Shown here one piece after another: positions 33,736 through 42,875 of a DNA stretch of 64,000 nt. How positions within the stretch are numbered: the first letter of the stretch is position 1; each line of letters begins with the position of its first letter. This stretch comes from VMCP01 sp964527775 (lineage in GTDB: Bacteria > Bacteroidota > Bacteroidia > NS11-12g > UBA955): NCBI GenBank assembly GCA_964527775.1, contig CAZGQS010000005.1, positions 81,204 through 145,203 on the forward strand, read 5' to 3'. The notes beneath the pieces are model-generated. The model ran no database searches, was not told the origin of the DNA, and was given only the letters and a program-made list of their open reading frames with translations. The translations under genes were made by a program, and so were the position numbers.

Positions 33736-36095
33736 CCAATACCAATAGCAACGGCAGTTTCATTCAACAAGAAACTGCCGAAGCTTCTATTGTTGATGCT
33801 TTCAGATAGAATCCAACGTTGATTCAAAGCCAATGAAGGGTCTCTCAAAGGGATTCCCCAGTCCATCCTAAACATAAATACGCTCAAATCCCAACGCAGT
33901 CCAATTCCCGTGTTGAGAGCAATCTCACTCAAGAATGTTTGTCTATTGAGTACGCCGTAGGTTGGATTGGACGAAGACTGCTTAGATAAATTCCAAATAT
34001 TACCCGCATCCATAAACAAAGCGGTTTCCAAAAGTTTCCGGATTAAAGTAAAACGGTATTCAACGCTGGCTTCCAACAGGAACTCACCAGATCGGTCGAT
34101 AAGGGTTGATGTGCTTCTGGGTGTGTTCCCAGGTCCTAGTCCGCGGGGTTTCCAAGCCCTTAATGAGTTGCTTCCGCCAATGAAATAACGTTTGTCGTAG
34201 GGTACTAAATTGCTGTTCCAGTAGGGAATGGCCATGCCCCAATTCACTTTGAAGGCAACAGAGTTAAGTTCATCTATGTTTTGTTTAAGGCGGAGTTCGG
34301 CTTCTAATTTGGTGTATTGAAAGTAGTTGACTCCCAGTAATTTATAGCTTGAATCAGGGCGATGATTTTCTTCAAATAAGTAACGATAAAGTCTGTGCCA
34401 ATTTCCCGATGTCTCTACGCCCAATCTGAGGAAGGTGGAAACTTGCCCAGGTTTTTTGGTGTTGTTTGAATAAACCATACCCAATTTGGTGGGTGTAATG
34501 ATTTGGTCTGTAAAAACGCGTCTCACAAATTCTTGGTCCAACTTAGGGAGTTGGGGCAGAAATTCTTCACTGATTTGATTTCGGTTGAAACTGATTTCAA
34601 AGGGGGTGTAGTACCAGCTCAATTTGTTTTTCAAAAACTGCAAAGAAAGAGATGCGGGCAATGAACTACGGGTAAAATTGGGGTTCTGCTCGTATTGGTA
34701 GCTGATATTTAAAAGAGTGTTTTGCTGTTCGTATTCGTTCAGGCCTTTCACTTTTGAAATGAATCCAAAACGGGGCAATCTTAAAGATGCAACCACGGCC
34801 TGTTGTAAACCGGTAAACAGGTCAGTGATGTCGTTTCGTTTAAAAATGGCTTCATACGAGGTGATAGAAGATAACTTGAAATACTCACCATTTCCGAAGG
34901 TGTTTCGGTTAGAAAATGATAGAATTCCTGCCAAGCCAAAGCTTCGTTGAGTAGAGGTTTGGAAGTTTAAACCAGAACTTCCTTGTGGAGAATAGAGGAA
35001 CTGTGGTTCTGCTTCTAACCGCATTCTTGGTGCCGTTTTAAGGGTTATTCGTGGGCTTATTCGGAAGGTTTGAGTATCAATGTTTTGTTGGATATCAACC
35101 TGACTGAAAATACCCAAATCAATCAATCGCCTGTAAGACTCCGTCCAACGTGTTTGTGAAAAGTGATCTCCAGAATCAATTGTGATGACTTGGTCAAGAA
35201 TGGAAGGATTAAACGGATATTGATTTAACGTGATGTCAATTCCTGGAAATGAGGTAAACTTGGGTTTCTTGTTTTGCAAATATTGAGGGGAAGTATTTAT
35301 GGTTACTTGCACCTTGTCAATGATGAACTTTTTGTGAGTCTTTTGACTGCCTGGTGGATCTAAAACAATTTTCACTTTCGCTTCTTTGCGTATTTGACTG
35401 GTGTCAATTTCATAATGAAATGACTGCGCCGAAACGCTGTAATAACCAGAATCTCTGAAAACAGAGCTCAATTTTTCTTGGGCGTCTTGAAAACGATTTA
35501 AATTGCATGGCCACCAAATCCTAAATTGGGGCATGCCTTTTACAGATTTCTTCAAAAGATCTTGCAATGTGGAATCGGGAGCATCATATGTGATCTCCGA
35601 TATCTTGTAACGTGTTTCAGCGTTGGCGAGATATTTAACTTTCGCTTTTCGTTTGCCGAAGGTTACACCATAGCTGCAAGTGGCATCAAAATATCCCTGA
35701 TTGAATAAGTAGTATTTTATGTTATCGGCAGAAATTTTTGCCAGTTGAGGATTGAAAAACACAGGTTCTTCACCCAATTCACGACGAAATTTTCTTCGCC
35801 AAGCCACTGAATCGGAACGTTCAGGATTTTTATTGTCTGTACCTAGTGCGTAGATCCATAGAAAAATGGGCAATCGGTTGAACAATACTCGTTTATTGGT
35901 TCGATGCAGTATTTGAGCATTGACCTCCCCAATGTCTTTGTCGGTGGTGATGACAGACACCGTGTTTTTCTTTAGCAGATGTTCGTTTTCGGGAATGATC
36001 TTTCTTACTCCACAACCGGTATGCATAATTGTAACGGCCATCCCAAAAAGAATCGCTGAAAAAAATGCATATTTGCTGCGGAAAAATGGCGTCAT
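33723..36095 (-). CDS. BamA/TamA-like outer-membrane lipoprotein (TamL type)
   Basis: The 790-residue protein has a signal peptide ending in a lipobox (M-H-T-G-C, lipidated C28), then periplasmic POTRA-like regions (about 100-380) and a C-terminal Omp85 barrel, with V-P-Y-D-K-R-Y-F-I-G-G-S-N-S-L-R-A-W containing the family loop-6 pattern. In Bacteroidota the lipidated Omp85 proteins paired with TamB are called TamL, and this fits; I give no symbol because no tamB is in the window. It should act in outer-membrane protein or lipid assembly. Its start overlaps the divergent methyltransferase start by 10 bases, and its end overlaps clpC. Confidence 0.9.
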   Translation of the reverse strand: MTPFFRSKYAFFSAILFGMAVTIMHTGCGVRKIIPENEHLLKKNTVSVITTDKDIGEVNAQILHRTNKRVLFNRLPIFLWIYALGTDNKNPERSDSVAWRRKFRRELGEEPVFFNPQLAKISADNIKYYLFNQGYFDATCSYGVTFGKRKAKVKYLANAETRYKISEITYDAPDSTLQDLLKKSVKGMPQFRIWWPCNLNRFQDAQEKLSSVFRDSGYYSVSAQSFHYEIDTSQIRKEAKVKIVLDPPGSQKTHKKFIIDKVQVTINTSPQYLQNKKPKFTSFPGIDITLNQYPFNPSILDQVITIDSGDHFSQTRWTESYRRLIDLGIFSQVDIQQNIDTQTFRISPRITLKTAPRMRLEAEPQFLYSPQGSSGLNFQTSTQRSFGLAGILSFSNRNTFGNGEYFKLSSITSYEAIFKRNDITDLFTGLQQAVVASLRLPRFGFISKVKGLNEYEQQNTLLNISYQYEQNPNFTRSSLPASLSLQFLKNKLSWYYTPFEISFNRNQISEEFLPQLPKLDQEFVRRVFTDQIITPTKLGMVYSNNTKKPGQVSTFLRLGVETSGNWHRLYRYLFEENHRPDSSYKLLGVNYFQYTKLEAELRLKQNIDELNSVAFKVNWGMAIPYWNSNLVPYDKRYFIGGSNSLRAWKPRGLGPGNTPRSTSTLIDRSGEFLLEASVEYRFTLIRKLLETALFMDAGNIWNLSKQSSSNPTYGVLNRQTFLSEIALNTGIGLRWDLSVFMFRMDWGIPLRDPSLALNQRWILSESINNRSFGSFLLNETAVAIGIGYPF
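33752..33780. other. Perfect 10-bp inverted repeat just past the clpC stop
   Basis: CGGCAGTTTC (33752-33761) and GAAACTGCCG (33771-33780) form a perfect 10-bp stem with a 9-base loop. It lies inside the tamL 3' coding end, 17 bases past the clpC stop. There is no T-tract, so it is not a standard intrinsic terminator. Confidence 0.6.
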
Positions 36096-36832
36096 TGGCT
36101 GAAATAAAACAAATTGCTTCTTTGAGGTACCCCAAATTCAGACAAAAATATGGTCAATTTGTGGTAGAAGGTCGAAAAGGGGTAGATGAAGTATTCCACA
36201 GTAACCTAAAAGTAGTCAAAATACTACTCACGGCAACCTACTTGTCAAAATTTGGCAAGCCCAACTGTGCTGAAAATCTCATGGAACAAGTTTCAGAAAA
36301 AGAAATGGAAAGAATGAGCCAAATGGATACTCCTCCAGGTATTCTTGCATGGATGGAGATTCCAATTGTTGTTCAAAAACCGGAACACGCCCCATTTTAT
36401 TTGATTTTAGACGGAATTTCTGACCCCAGTAATTTGGGTGCGATACTTAGAATTGCTGATTGGTATGGGCTAAACCAAGTCATTCTATCGTCAGATTGTA
36501 CCGATGAGTACAACTTGAAGTGCGTTACAGCAAGTATGGGCTCATTTACCCGAGTGAAATGCATCAGATTAGATTTAGATCACTTTCTTTCGGGGGTGAC
36601 AACCGTTTATGGCGCTCTGCTAAACGGTCAATCCATTTACGAGGCATCTGAAAAGATGGGCCAAACACCCCAACCTCAAGCTCTGATAATTGGTTCTGAA
36701 TCACACGGCATCAGAGAAAATTTATTGACTCGAATCAATCACCCCGTCACCATCCCTCGGATTGGTGGAGCTGAATCATTGAATGCGTCTGTCGCCACTG
36801 GAATATTGCTTGACCGATTTTTGGGCAAATAA
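36086..36832 (+). CDS. TrmH/SpoU-family RNA 2'-O-methyltransferase
   Basis: With the start at 36086 (MASLAEIKQ) the protein has 248 residues. The N-terminal substrate-binding region (R-Y-P-K-F-R-Q-K-Y-G-Q-F-V-V-E-G) and the C-terminal knotted SPOUT domain are clear: motif 1 D-P-S-N-L-G-A-I-L-R, motif 2 I-I-G-S-E-S-H-G-I and motif 3 I-P-R-I-G-G-A-E-S-L-N-A-S-V-A. It methylates ribose in rRNA or tRNA; the exact site cannot be told from sequence. Its start codon overlaps that of the divergent tamL. Confidence 0.9.
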   Translation: MASLAEIKQIASLRYPKFRQKYGQFVVEGRKGVDEVFHSNLKVVKILLTATYLSKFGKPNCAENLMEQVSEKEMERMSQMDTPPGILAWMEIPIVVQKPEHAPFYLILDGISDPSNLGAILRIADWYGLNQVILSSDCTDEYNLKCVTASMGSFTRVKCIRLDLDHFLSGVTTVYGALLNGQSIYEASEKMGQTPQPQALIIGSESHGIRENLLTRINHPVTIPRIGGAESLNASVATGILLDRFLGK

Positions 36833-36845
36833 CCTCCAGTTTTCT

Positions 36846-36853
36846 TATATTTG
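36846..36853 (+). promoter_or_regulatory. -7 promoter box before the DUF4175 gene
   Basis: A perfect TATATTTG lies 20 bases before the GTG start. A TTTG at 36820-36823 sits 22 bases upstream of it, slightly longer than the usual 19, inside the preceding gene. Confidence 0.5.
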
Positions 36854-36873
36854 ATATTTATCCAAAATTTGCT

Positions 36874-39800
36874 GTGAGTCCCATTCGTGCGCAACTACTA
36901 TCGTTCATTCGATCCTATCACAAAAAGCAATTTTTGGGCGCACTTTTGTTGGTTTTGCTGGAATCTATCATTCTGTTTTACGGCGTAAATTACACTGAAC
37001 ACTTTTTATGGCTAAGTGCTTCGGGTAGAAAGGGTCTCTTTTTCTTCTGGTGGATATTATTGCTGACGCTTTTTATTTGGCAACTGGGAAAACCCTTGCT
37101 GCAATGGTTGGGACTTAGAAATGGCTTGTCGCAAACCGATGCGGCCTTGATCATTGGCAAATACTTTCCCGAAGTTCAAGATCGGTTGCTCAATCTATTG
37201 CAGTTGGAAGATATGAGTAGGCAGCAAGATTGGCCTCTACTTGAAAAAAGCATCCAACAAAAAACCCAAGATTTAAATAAATTTTCCTTTTTCCAAGCAC
37301 TCGAATGGCAACAATTTAGAAAGCAAGCCATTCGATTTGGCTCCATCATATTGGTGATGACCCTTTGGGGTGTATATGATGCGCAGAATATATCTGCAGC
37401 TTCCCAACGCTGGTTTAATTTCGATAAAGAGTTCGTTCAAAAGGCACCTTTTGACTTTGTTCGATTAGACACTCATCAATTTGTGGCAGAAGGAGGTTCG
37501 GCAGAAATTAAATTGAAGTTTGAAGGAAAAGCCCTTCCTACGGGAGCTGAAATTCAAATCAATGATGGGGTTGTCATTCCCATGAACAAAGGGAATAATC
37601 AGGTATTTACTTTCAATCTGAAATCTTTAAATCAATCTACTAAATTCAAGTTTCTATCAGGGAAGTTTTCGAGCAAGGAATTTAACTTACACGTAATAAA
37701 GCTCCCCAAGTGGAAAGGCATCTCAATTAAGGCACATTATCCAGCGTACACTGGATGGAAAGATGCTGAAATTGACAATTTTGAACAATTTCAAGTCCCC
37801 GAAGGAACCCAATTACACATCAGTTTGCAAACCGAAAATACCAAGACCATCCACTGGCGTCAAAACAACTTGAAACAGTTTTTTTCTATCAGAGACCCTA
37901 AAAAACAAACTGACATTAGAACGGTGATTCATGAAGACGCCCATTTTAAAGGAACCTTGGAAAAGCAAAATTCGTCTGATTCCATAGGTTTTTTTGTTTC
38001 ATGCATTAAAGATGAGTTCCCAGAACTTTTTGTGGAGTCAAAAACTTCTGATTTGAATCCATTTCAACACTTCTTTTCAATATTAGCCAATGATGATTAC
38101 GGTATTAGTGATGCTTGGGTTGAAATTCGAAATTCTGAAAAAGAAGAGTTTCAAAAAGTCAATACATTCTCAAATCCTGGAATTAGTAAGGTTTTTGGTG
38201 CTGATTGGGCATATCAACTCAATCAAGATGAGCAATTAGAAATTCGGTTTGCGGTTCGTGATAATGATGCTTTACGCAGAGGTAAAGTGCGTTACAGCGT
38301 CCCCCAAAAAATCAAAGCCCCGTCCAAAACAGAATTAGAGAAAATTACTCAACAGCAAAAAATTGAATTGGAGAAATCTTTGGGTTCTGTGCAAAAACAA
38401 GCGCAAAACCTTCGGAAGGAGTCGGAAAAACTTCAAGAAAACTTAAAGTCTTCACAATCAATGTCATTCGATACCAAGGAGAAGATAGAAGATTGGGCCA
38501 AGAAACAGGAAGAACGACTAAAACAAGCAGAGAAGATTCAAGAAAAACTGAAACAACAAGAGCAGAATTTAAAGTCTCAAGACCCGGAATTGAAAGAAAG
38601 GCGTGAAGAAATTAGCGAGAAAATCAAGGATATGAAAAATCCGGAACTCGAAAAGTTGCTTCAAGAATTGAATGAATTGCTGCAAAAAAATGCTCCTCAA
38701 GAGCAGGTGGAAAAGAAGATGCGAGACATCAATCAGCAAGTTAAAAATCAGGAACAGCAATTGGAAAACATCATGGAACAGCTCAAAGAACTTCGTTTGG
38801 AAGAGTCTGTTAAAAATCAGATAGATCAAATGAAGAACTGGTCTGAAAAAATGAAGGAAATTGCTAAGAAAACCGAAACCCTCAATAAAAAAGACGACGC
38901 CCAACGTGCCGAACTGGAAAAACAGATCAATGAGCAAAAAAAGGAATTGCAAGATCTCAAAGAAAAGGCAGCCGATATCCAAAAACAAAACAAAGAATTA
39001 GAATCGCCCATGAACCTGAAAACGGGCGAGAAGTCCATGGATAAAGCCCAGGAATCTTTAGATAAAGCGCAGCAAGAACTTCAGAAAAAGCAAGACGAAA
39101 AGAGCGCTGAAGACCAGAAAAAATCAGCAGAAGAAATGGACAAGGCCCAAAAAGAAATGGAAGAAAGCATGGAACAATCTCAGAAAGAGCGACTTTCCGA
39201 AGATATGGCCACCTTAAGATCATTGCTGGAGGGTTTGATTGAGGTTTCACACCGACAAGAATCTATTTTTACTGAACTTAAAGGATTGAAAAGCGATAAC
39301 CCAAGGGTTTTGGTGTTGAATAGAAATCAGGTTTTGGTTAAGGAAATGGCTTTGAATTTGGAAGACAGTCTCAGAGCTTTGGCTAAACGACAACCCATGG
39401 TATCGGAAAGAGTTACCAAGGAACTGAACAAGATCAATGATTATCTGGAATCTTCGTTGAGCGATTTGAAAAACAGAGATGTTCGAAGGGCGGCAGCCAA
39501 TCAGCAATTTGTAATGACCGGCTTTAACGACTTGGCAGTGATGCTGATGGAGAGCTTGAAAAATGTGCAACAAAAGATGTCACAGCAAAATCAAAAATCT
39601 CAATCCAAGAGTGGCCAATCTTGCAGCAATCCCAATAAATCAGGAAACTCCGGAAAAACCAAAATGGGTAAAGGGTCAAAGTTGTCTGAGGCACAGAAAC
39701 AGTTGGGTGAGCAACTCCAAAAAATGCAGCAAGGTCAACAGCAAGGAAAGCAAGGCCAACAAGGCGAAAAATCAGGTTCCAATGGTGAACCCAAATCAGG

Positions 39801-40290
39801 CAACGGCAAGGAATCAAAACAAGGTCAACAGGGTGGCAAATCAGGGGGGAAGGAGCAGGGTCGCACCTTGGAGCAAGACTTGGTAGAAATGGCTTTATTG
39901 CAAGAGCAACTGCGCAGACAAATTCAAGAATTGCGCAAAGAAGCCTTGAAAAACGGCAATACCGGTGATGCAGCGAATCTTCACAAATTGGAGCAATTGA
40001 TGGAGGAACAAGAAAAAAATCTGGTGAATAAAACCTTAGATGAAAGAAGTGTACAACGACAAAAAGAAATCATGACTCGGTTGTTGGAGCACGAGAAAGC
40101 TGAACGAAAGCAAGGCGAAGAAGACAATAGAGAGAGTCAACAAGGTAAACCCAAGGAAATCCTTGTTCCCGACGAAATTCGTTTAGAGACACAAAAACGC
40201 ATCAAGCAAAAGGAACAATTACAGAGAATTCCCCCCGCATTAAATCCGTACTACGAAGAAAAAATTAAGCAACTCCCGCGCCAGCGTTGA
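36874..40290 (+). CDS. DUF4175 family membrane protein with very long coiled coil
   Basis: The 1138-residue protein starts at GTG. Two N-terminal hydrophobic helices (about 20-45 and 50-75) and a third near 150-170 anchor it in the inner membrane. A strand-rich extracytoplasmic domain (about 200-480) follows, then a charged coiled coil rich in Glu, Lys and Gln (about 485-800). Next come a helical block and a low-complexity Gly/Gln/Lys/Ser segment (about 900-1000), with more helix to the end. The family is widespread in Bacteroidota without a known function. Its last 26 bases overlap the convergent metG. Confidence 0.85.
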   Translation: MSPIRAQLLSFIRSYHKKQFLGALLLVLLESIILFYGVNYTEHFLWLSASGRKGLFFFWWILLLTLFIWQLGKPLLQWLGLRNGLSQTDAALIIGKYFPEVQDRLLNLLQLEDMSRQQDWPLLEKSIQQKTQDLNKFSFFQALEWQQFRKQAIRFGSIILVMTLWGVYDAQNISAASQRWFNFDKEFVQKAPFDFVRLDTHQFVAEGGSAEIKLKFEGKALPTGAEIQINDGVVIPMNKGNNQVFTFNLKSLNQSTKFKFLSGKFSSKEFNLHVIKLPKWKGISIKAHYPAYTGWKDAEIDNFEQFQVPEGTQLHISLQTENTKTIHWRQNNLKQFFSIRDPKKQTDIRTVIHEDAHFKGTLEKQNSSDSIGFFVSCIKDEFPELFVESKTSDLNPFQHFFSILANDDYGISDAWVEIRNSEKEEFQKVNTFSNPGISKVFGADWAYQLNQDEQLEIRFAVRDNDALRRGKVRYSVPQKIKAPSKTELEKITQQQKIELEKSLGSVQKQAQNLRKESEKLQENLKSSQSMSFDTKEKIEDWAKKQEERLKQAEKIQEKLKQQEQNLKSQDPELKERREEISEKIKDMKNPELEKLLQELNELLQKNAPQEQVEKKMRDINQQVKNQEQQLENIMEQLKELRLEESVKNQIDQMKNWSEKMKEIAKKTETLNKKDDAQRAELEKQINEQKKELQDLKEKAADIQKQNKELESPMNLKTGEKSMDKAQESLDKAQQELQKKQDEKSAEDQKKSAEEMDKAQKEMEESMEQSQKERLSEDMATLRSLLEGLIEVSHRQESIFTELKGLKSDNPRVLVLNRNQVLVKEMALNLEDSLRALAKRQPMVSERVTKELNKINDYLESSLSDLKNRDVRRAAANQQFVMTGFNDLAVMLMESLKNVQQKMSQQNQKSQSKSGQSCSNPNKSGNSGKTKMGKGSKLSEAQKQLGEQLQKMQQGQQQGKQGQQGEKSGSNGEPKSGNGKESKQGQQGGKSGGKEQGRTLEQDLVEMALLQEQLRRQIQELRKEALKNGNTGDAANLHKLEQLMEEQEKNLVNKTLDERSVQRQKEIMTRLLEHEKAERKQGEEDNRESQQGKPKEILVPDEIRLETQKRIKQKEQLQRIPPALNPYYEEKIKQLPRQR

Positions 40291-42307
40291 TGTTTGCCGA
40301 AGGTCTAACAAAATGCAGTTTTCCGTTGCTGTCTTCGGCCATTAAGATCATACCATGACTTTCAATGCCTCTCATCTTGCGAGGAGACAAATTAGCTAAA
40401 TAAAGTACTTGTTGACCCATGCATTCTTCAGGGGTAAAATGCATGGCAATTCCTGATAAAACGGTGCGTTCTTCGCTGCCCAAGCTCAAGGTCAATTTGA
40501 GAAGTTTATCGGCTTTTTCTACTTTTTCGCAATTTACCACGGTTGCAATTCTCAAATCTAATTTGGCAAAGTCATCGTATTGGATCAATGGCTTTTCAAT
40601 GGTCAATTCTTCTTCAATGGCAACAGTTTCAGCAGTAGGTGCAGGGATAGAGGCTTGAAGTTTATTGATTTGATTTTCAATGATGTCATCTTCCATTTTT
40701 GCAAATAACAAGCTCAATTCACCAATTTTGGAGCCATTTTCAGGCGAAAACCATTCGCCTTTTTGCCAAAACGCTGCTTTTTGAGCGTCGTTGAATTCAA
40801 TGCCCAATTGGATTTGCAACTTTTTGAACGTATTGGGTAAGAAAATTTCAGACGCTAGACACAAATTACACAATACTTCGTAGGCAAATTGCATGATTTC
40901 TGCGGTTTTATCAGCGTCGGTTTTGATGAGTTTCCATGGTTCGTGGTCAGCCAAATACTTGTTTCCAAAACGAGCCAATTCCATCAATGCCACTTGTGCA
41001 TCACGGAATTTGTATTGCTGAACCTTATCTAAAATGGGTTGAATGTACTCTTGTGCAAGTTGGCTGTGTTCAAAGGTGTGTGCTTTTGAAGGAATTATAC
41101 CCTCATAGTATTTGTTCATGAGCACCAGAACTCTATTGGCGAAATTGCCATAAATTCCCACCAATTCACTGTTGATTCGGGTTTGGTAGTCCTTCCAAGT
41201 GAATTCAGAATCTTTCGTTTCAGGTGCGATGGAATTAAGTACATACCTTAATTCGTCTTCTCGGCCGGGTAATTCATCGAGGTATTCATTGAGCCATACC
41301 GCCCAATTTCTGGATGTAGAGATTTTTTGTCCCTCCAAATTCAAAAATTCATTGGCAGGCACCTGCGATGGCACTACATAACCATTGCCTCTCAAGTGCA
41401 GCATAGCTGGAAAGATGATGCAATGAAAAACAATGTTGTCTTTACCAATGAAATGAATCAATTGCGAATCGCCTGTCCACCAATCTTGCCAATCATTGGG
41501 ACGCGCTTCTTTGGTTGCAGAAATGTACCCAATAGGGGCTTCAAACCAGACATAAAGCACTTTGCCTTCGGCATTTTCAACAGGTACGGGAATTCCCCAG
41601 TCCAAATCGCGGGTCATGGCTCGCTCTTTCAATCCGTCATTCAACCAACTCTTGCATTGCCCCAATACGTTTGATTTCCATGACGTTTTAGAATGAATAT
41701 ACTCGTTTAAAAACGATTCTTGGAGTTCATCCAACGGTAAATACCAGTTTTTGGTTTCTTTCAAAACCGGTACCGCACCCGATAGGGCTGATTTGGGATT
41801 TTTTAGTTCCGAGGGACTTAAAGTCGAGCCACATTTTTCGCACTGATCACCGTAGGCACCCGGGTTGTTGCATTTCGGACAATCGCCTGTTATGTATCTG
41901 TCGGCCAAAAATTGGGTGGCTTCAGGGTCAAAAAACTGTTCAGATATGATTTCTCTAAAGGCACCTTTATCGAGCAGGTCTTTAAAGAATTCTTGTGCTG
42001 TTTCTTTATGCGTTTGTGAACTGGTTCTTGAATAAATGTCAAACTGAATTCCCAAGCGTTCAAAAGAATCCTTGATAATGCCGTGATACCTGTCAACCAC
42101 ATCTTGAGGTGTGATTCCTTCTTTCCGAGCCCTCAAGGTAATAGGAACACCGTGTTCATCACTTCCGCAAACAAACAGAGTTTCCTTTCCTTGCAAACGA
42201 CAAAAGCGGGCGTAGATATCAGCGGGGATATATACTCCAGCTAGGTGCCCAATGTGAACGGGGCCGTTGGCGTAGGGAAGGGCGGCAGTGATGGTGGTCT
42301 TTGACAT
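40265..42307 (-). CDS. metG: Methionyl-tRNA synthetase MetG
   Basis: MetG charges tRNA-Met. The 680-residue class I enzyme has the HIGH motif as H-I-G-H at 18-21, the zinc-binding knuckle C-P-K-C ... C-E-K-C, the KMSKS loop in the form K-I-S-T-S near residue 335, and a C-terminal EMAP/Trbp111-like tRNA-binding domain (about 575-680, DLRIATVVNCEKVEKADKL region), which promotes dimerisation. It overlaps the DUF4175 gene by 26 bases at its end. Confidence 0.97.
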   Translation of the reverse strand: MSKTTITAALPYANGPVHIGHLAGVYIPADIYARFCRLQGKETLFVCGSDEHGVPITLRARKEGITPQDVVDRYHGIIKDSFERLGIQFDIYSRTSSQTHKETAQEFFKDLLDKGAFREIISEQFFDPEATQFLADRYITGDCPKCNNPGAYGDQCEKCGSTLSPSELKNPKSALSGAVPVLKETKNWYLPLDELQESFLNEYIHSKTSWKSNVLGQCKSWLNDGLKERAMTRDLDWGIPVPVENAEGKVLYVWFEAPIGYISATKEARPNDWQDWWTGDSQLIHFIGKDNIVFHCIIFPAMLHLRGNGYVVPSQVPANEFLNLEGQKISTSRNWAVWLNEYLDELPGREDELRYVLNSIAPETKDSEFTWKDYQTRINSELVGIYGNFANRVLVLMNKYYEGIIPSKAHTFEHSQLAQEYIQPILDKVQQYKFRDAQVALMELARFGNKYLADHEPWKLIKTDADKTAEIMQFAYEVLCNLCLASEIFLPNTFKKLQIQLGIEFNDAQKAAFWQKGEWFSPENGSKIGELSLLFAKMEDDIIENQINKLQASIPAPTAETVAIEEELTIEKPLIQYDDFAKLDLRIATVVNCEKVEKADKLLKLTLSLGSEERTVLSGIAMHFTPEECMGQQVLYLANLSPRKMRGIESHGMILMAEDSNGKLHFVRPSANINAGAGVA

Positions 42308-42311
42308 GCCG

Positions 42312-42343
42312 CAAAGGTACTTAATCTTGAGTTTTCTTTGAAA
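42312..42343 (-). promoter_or_regulatory. Candidate promoter directly before metG
   Basis: On the minus strand TTTC (42343-42340), 20 bases, then a perfect TACCTTTG (42319-42312). The box ends four bases before the metG ATG, so this promoter would make a leaderless metG transcript. Confidence 0.5.
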
Positions 42344-42803
42344 GAGAATCTATGAGTTGTAACAATTCAGGGGTGTTTTCAGCGGTAAAGTTGAGAATTT
42401 TTTGGTTCTTCAAGTGTATTCTCAACACCGTATTTCCATGGGTAGTGTAGGCCTTGCCGAATTTGGTGGAGTATCTGAGTCCCCATCCCCCGAAATCACG
42501 CAGAGGATTGATTGTACAAAATTCAATGGTTTCAATTTCGTTTATGGGATAAGATTTTCTTTTCCAGATGAAGGGTTTGAAAGAAAAACTGAATTGATTT
42601 TGGTCAAGTTCCCATTGAAGGTTAACGCTCCATAGTAGTCCCAAAACCAAAAATATAATTATAACTGGAGGTATTAATTCAACATTCAAAAAAGTGCTTG
42701 GGTTTTCCGTGTTGTTGTAAAACATGATTACCCACATGACCAATACTATTGGAACCGCAAACCAAAAGTAAGACTTCATTGTGTGGGTTTGAGAAATTTT
42801 CAT
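42321..42803 (-). CDS. Small membrane protein with PH-like C-terminal domain
   Basis: I start at 42803 (MKISQTHTMKSYF, 160 residues); the frame is open further upstream, but that would cross the rpmH promoter. An ATG at 42779 (MKSYFWF) is equally plausible and fits the -7 box at 42814-42807 better. Two membrane helices (about 13-31 and 45-62) are followed by a strand-rich domain containing an I-N-E-I-E-T-I-E segment, reminiscent of bacterial PH-like (DUF304-type) membrane proteins. It precedes metG by 13 bases on the same strand. Function unknown. Confidence 0.7.
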   Translation of the reverse strand: MKISQTHTMKSYFWFAVPIVLVMWVIMFYNNTENPSTFLNVELIPPVIIIFLVLGLLWSVNLQWELDQNQFSFSFKPFIWKRKSYPINEIETIEFCTINPLRDFGGWGLRYSTKFGKAYTTHGNTVLRIHLKNQKILNFTAENTPELLQLIDSLSKKTQD

Positions 42804-42806
42804 AAT

Positions 42807-42814
42807 CAAATGTA
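42807..42814 (-). promoter_or_regulatory. -7 box for the small membrane protein gene
   Basis: Minus-strand TACATTTG, a perfect -7 match. It ends three bases before the ATG at 42803 and 27 bases before the ATG at 42779. No good -33 box is visible. It lies back to back with the rpmH promoter. Confidence 0.45.
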
Positions 42815-42822
42815 CAGATAAT

Positions 42823-42853
42823 TTTGTTTTTGCGAGAATGATTGTTAACTTTG
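42823..42853 (+). promoter_or_regulatory. rpmH promoter
   Basis: TTTG (42823-42826), exactly 19 bases, then TAACTTTG (42846-42853): a full match to the Bacteroidota primary sigma consensus. The start codon follows 22 bases after the box. Confidence 0.85.
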
Positions 42854-42875
42854 CAGCCCTTAAAAAGAAATCGCC

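Noticed and set aside
38569..38988. Long antisense open frame within the DUF4175 gene
   Set aside because: Phe/Leu-rich product is the complement of a Glu/Lys/Gln-rich coiled coil; codon pattern and coverage belong to the plus-strand gene.
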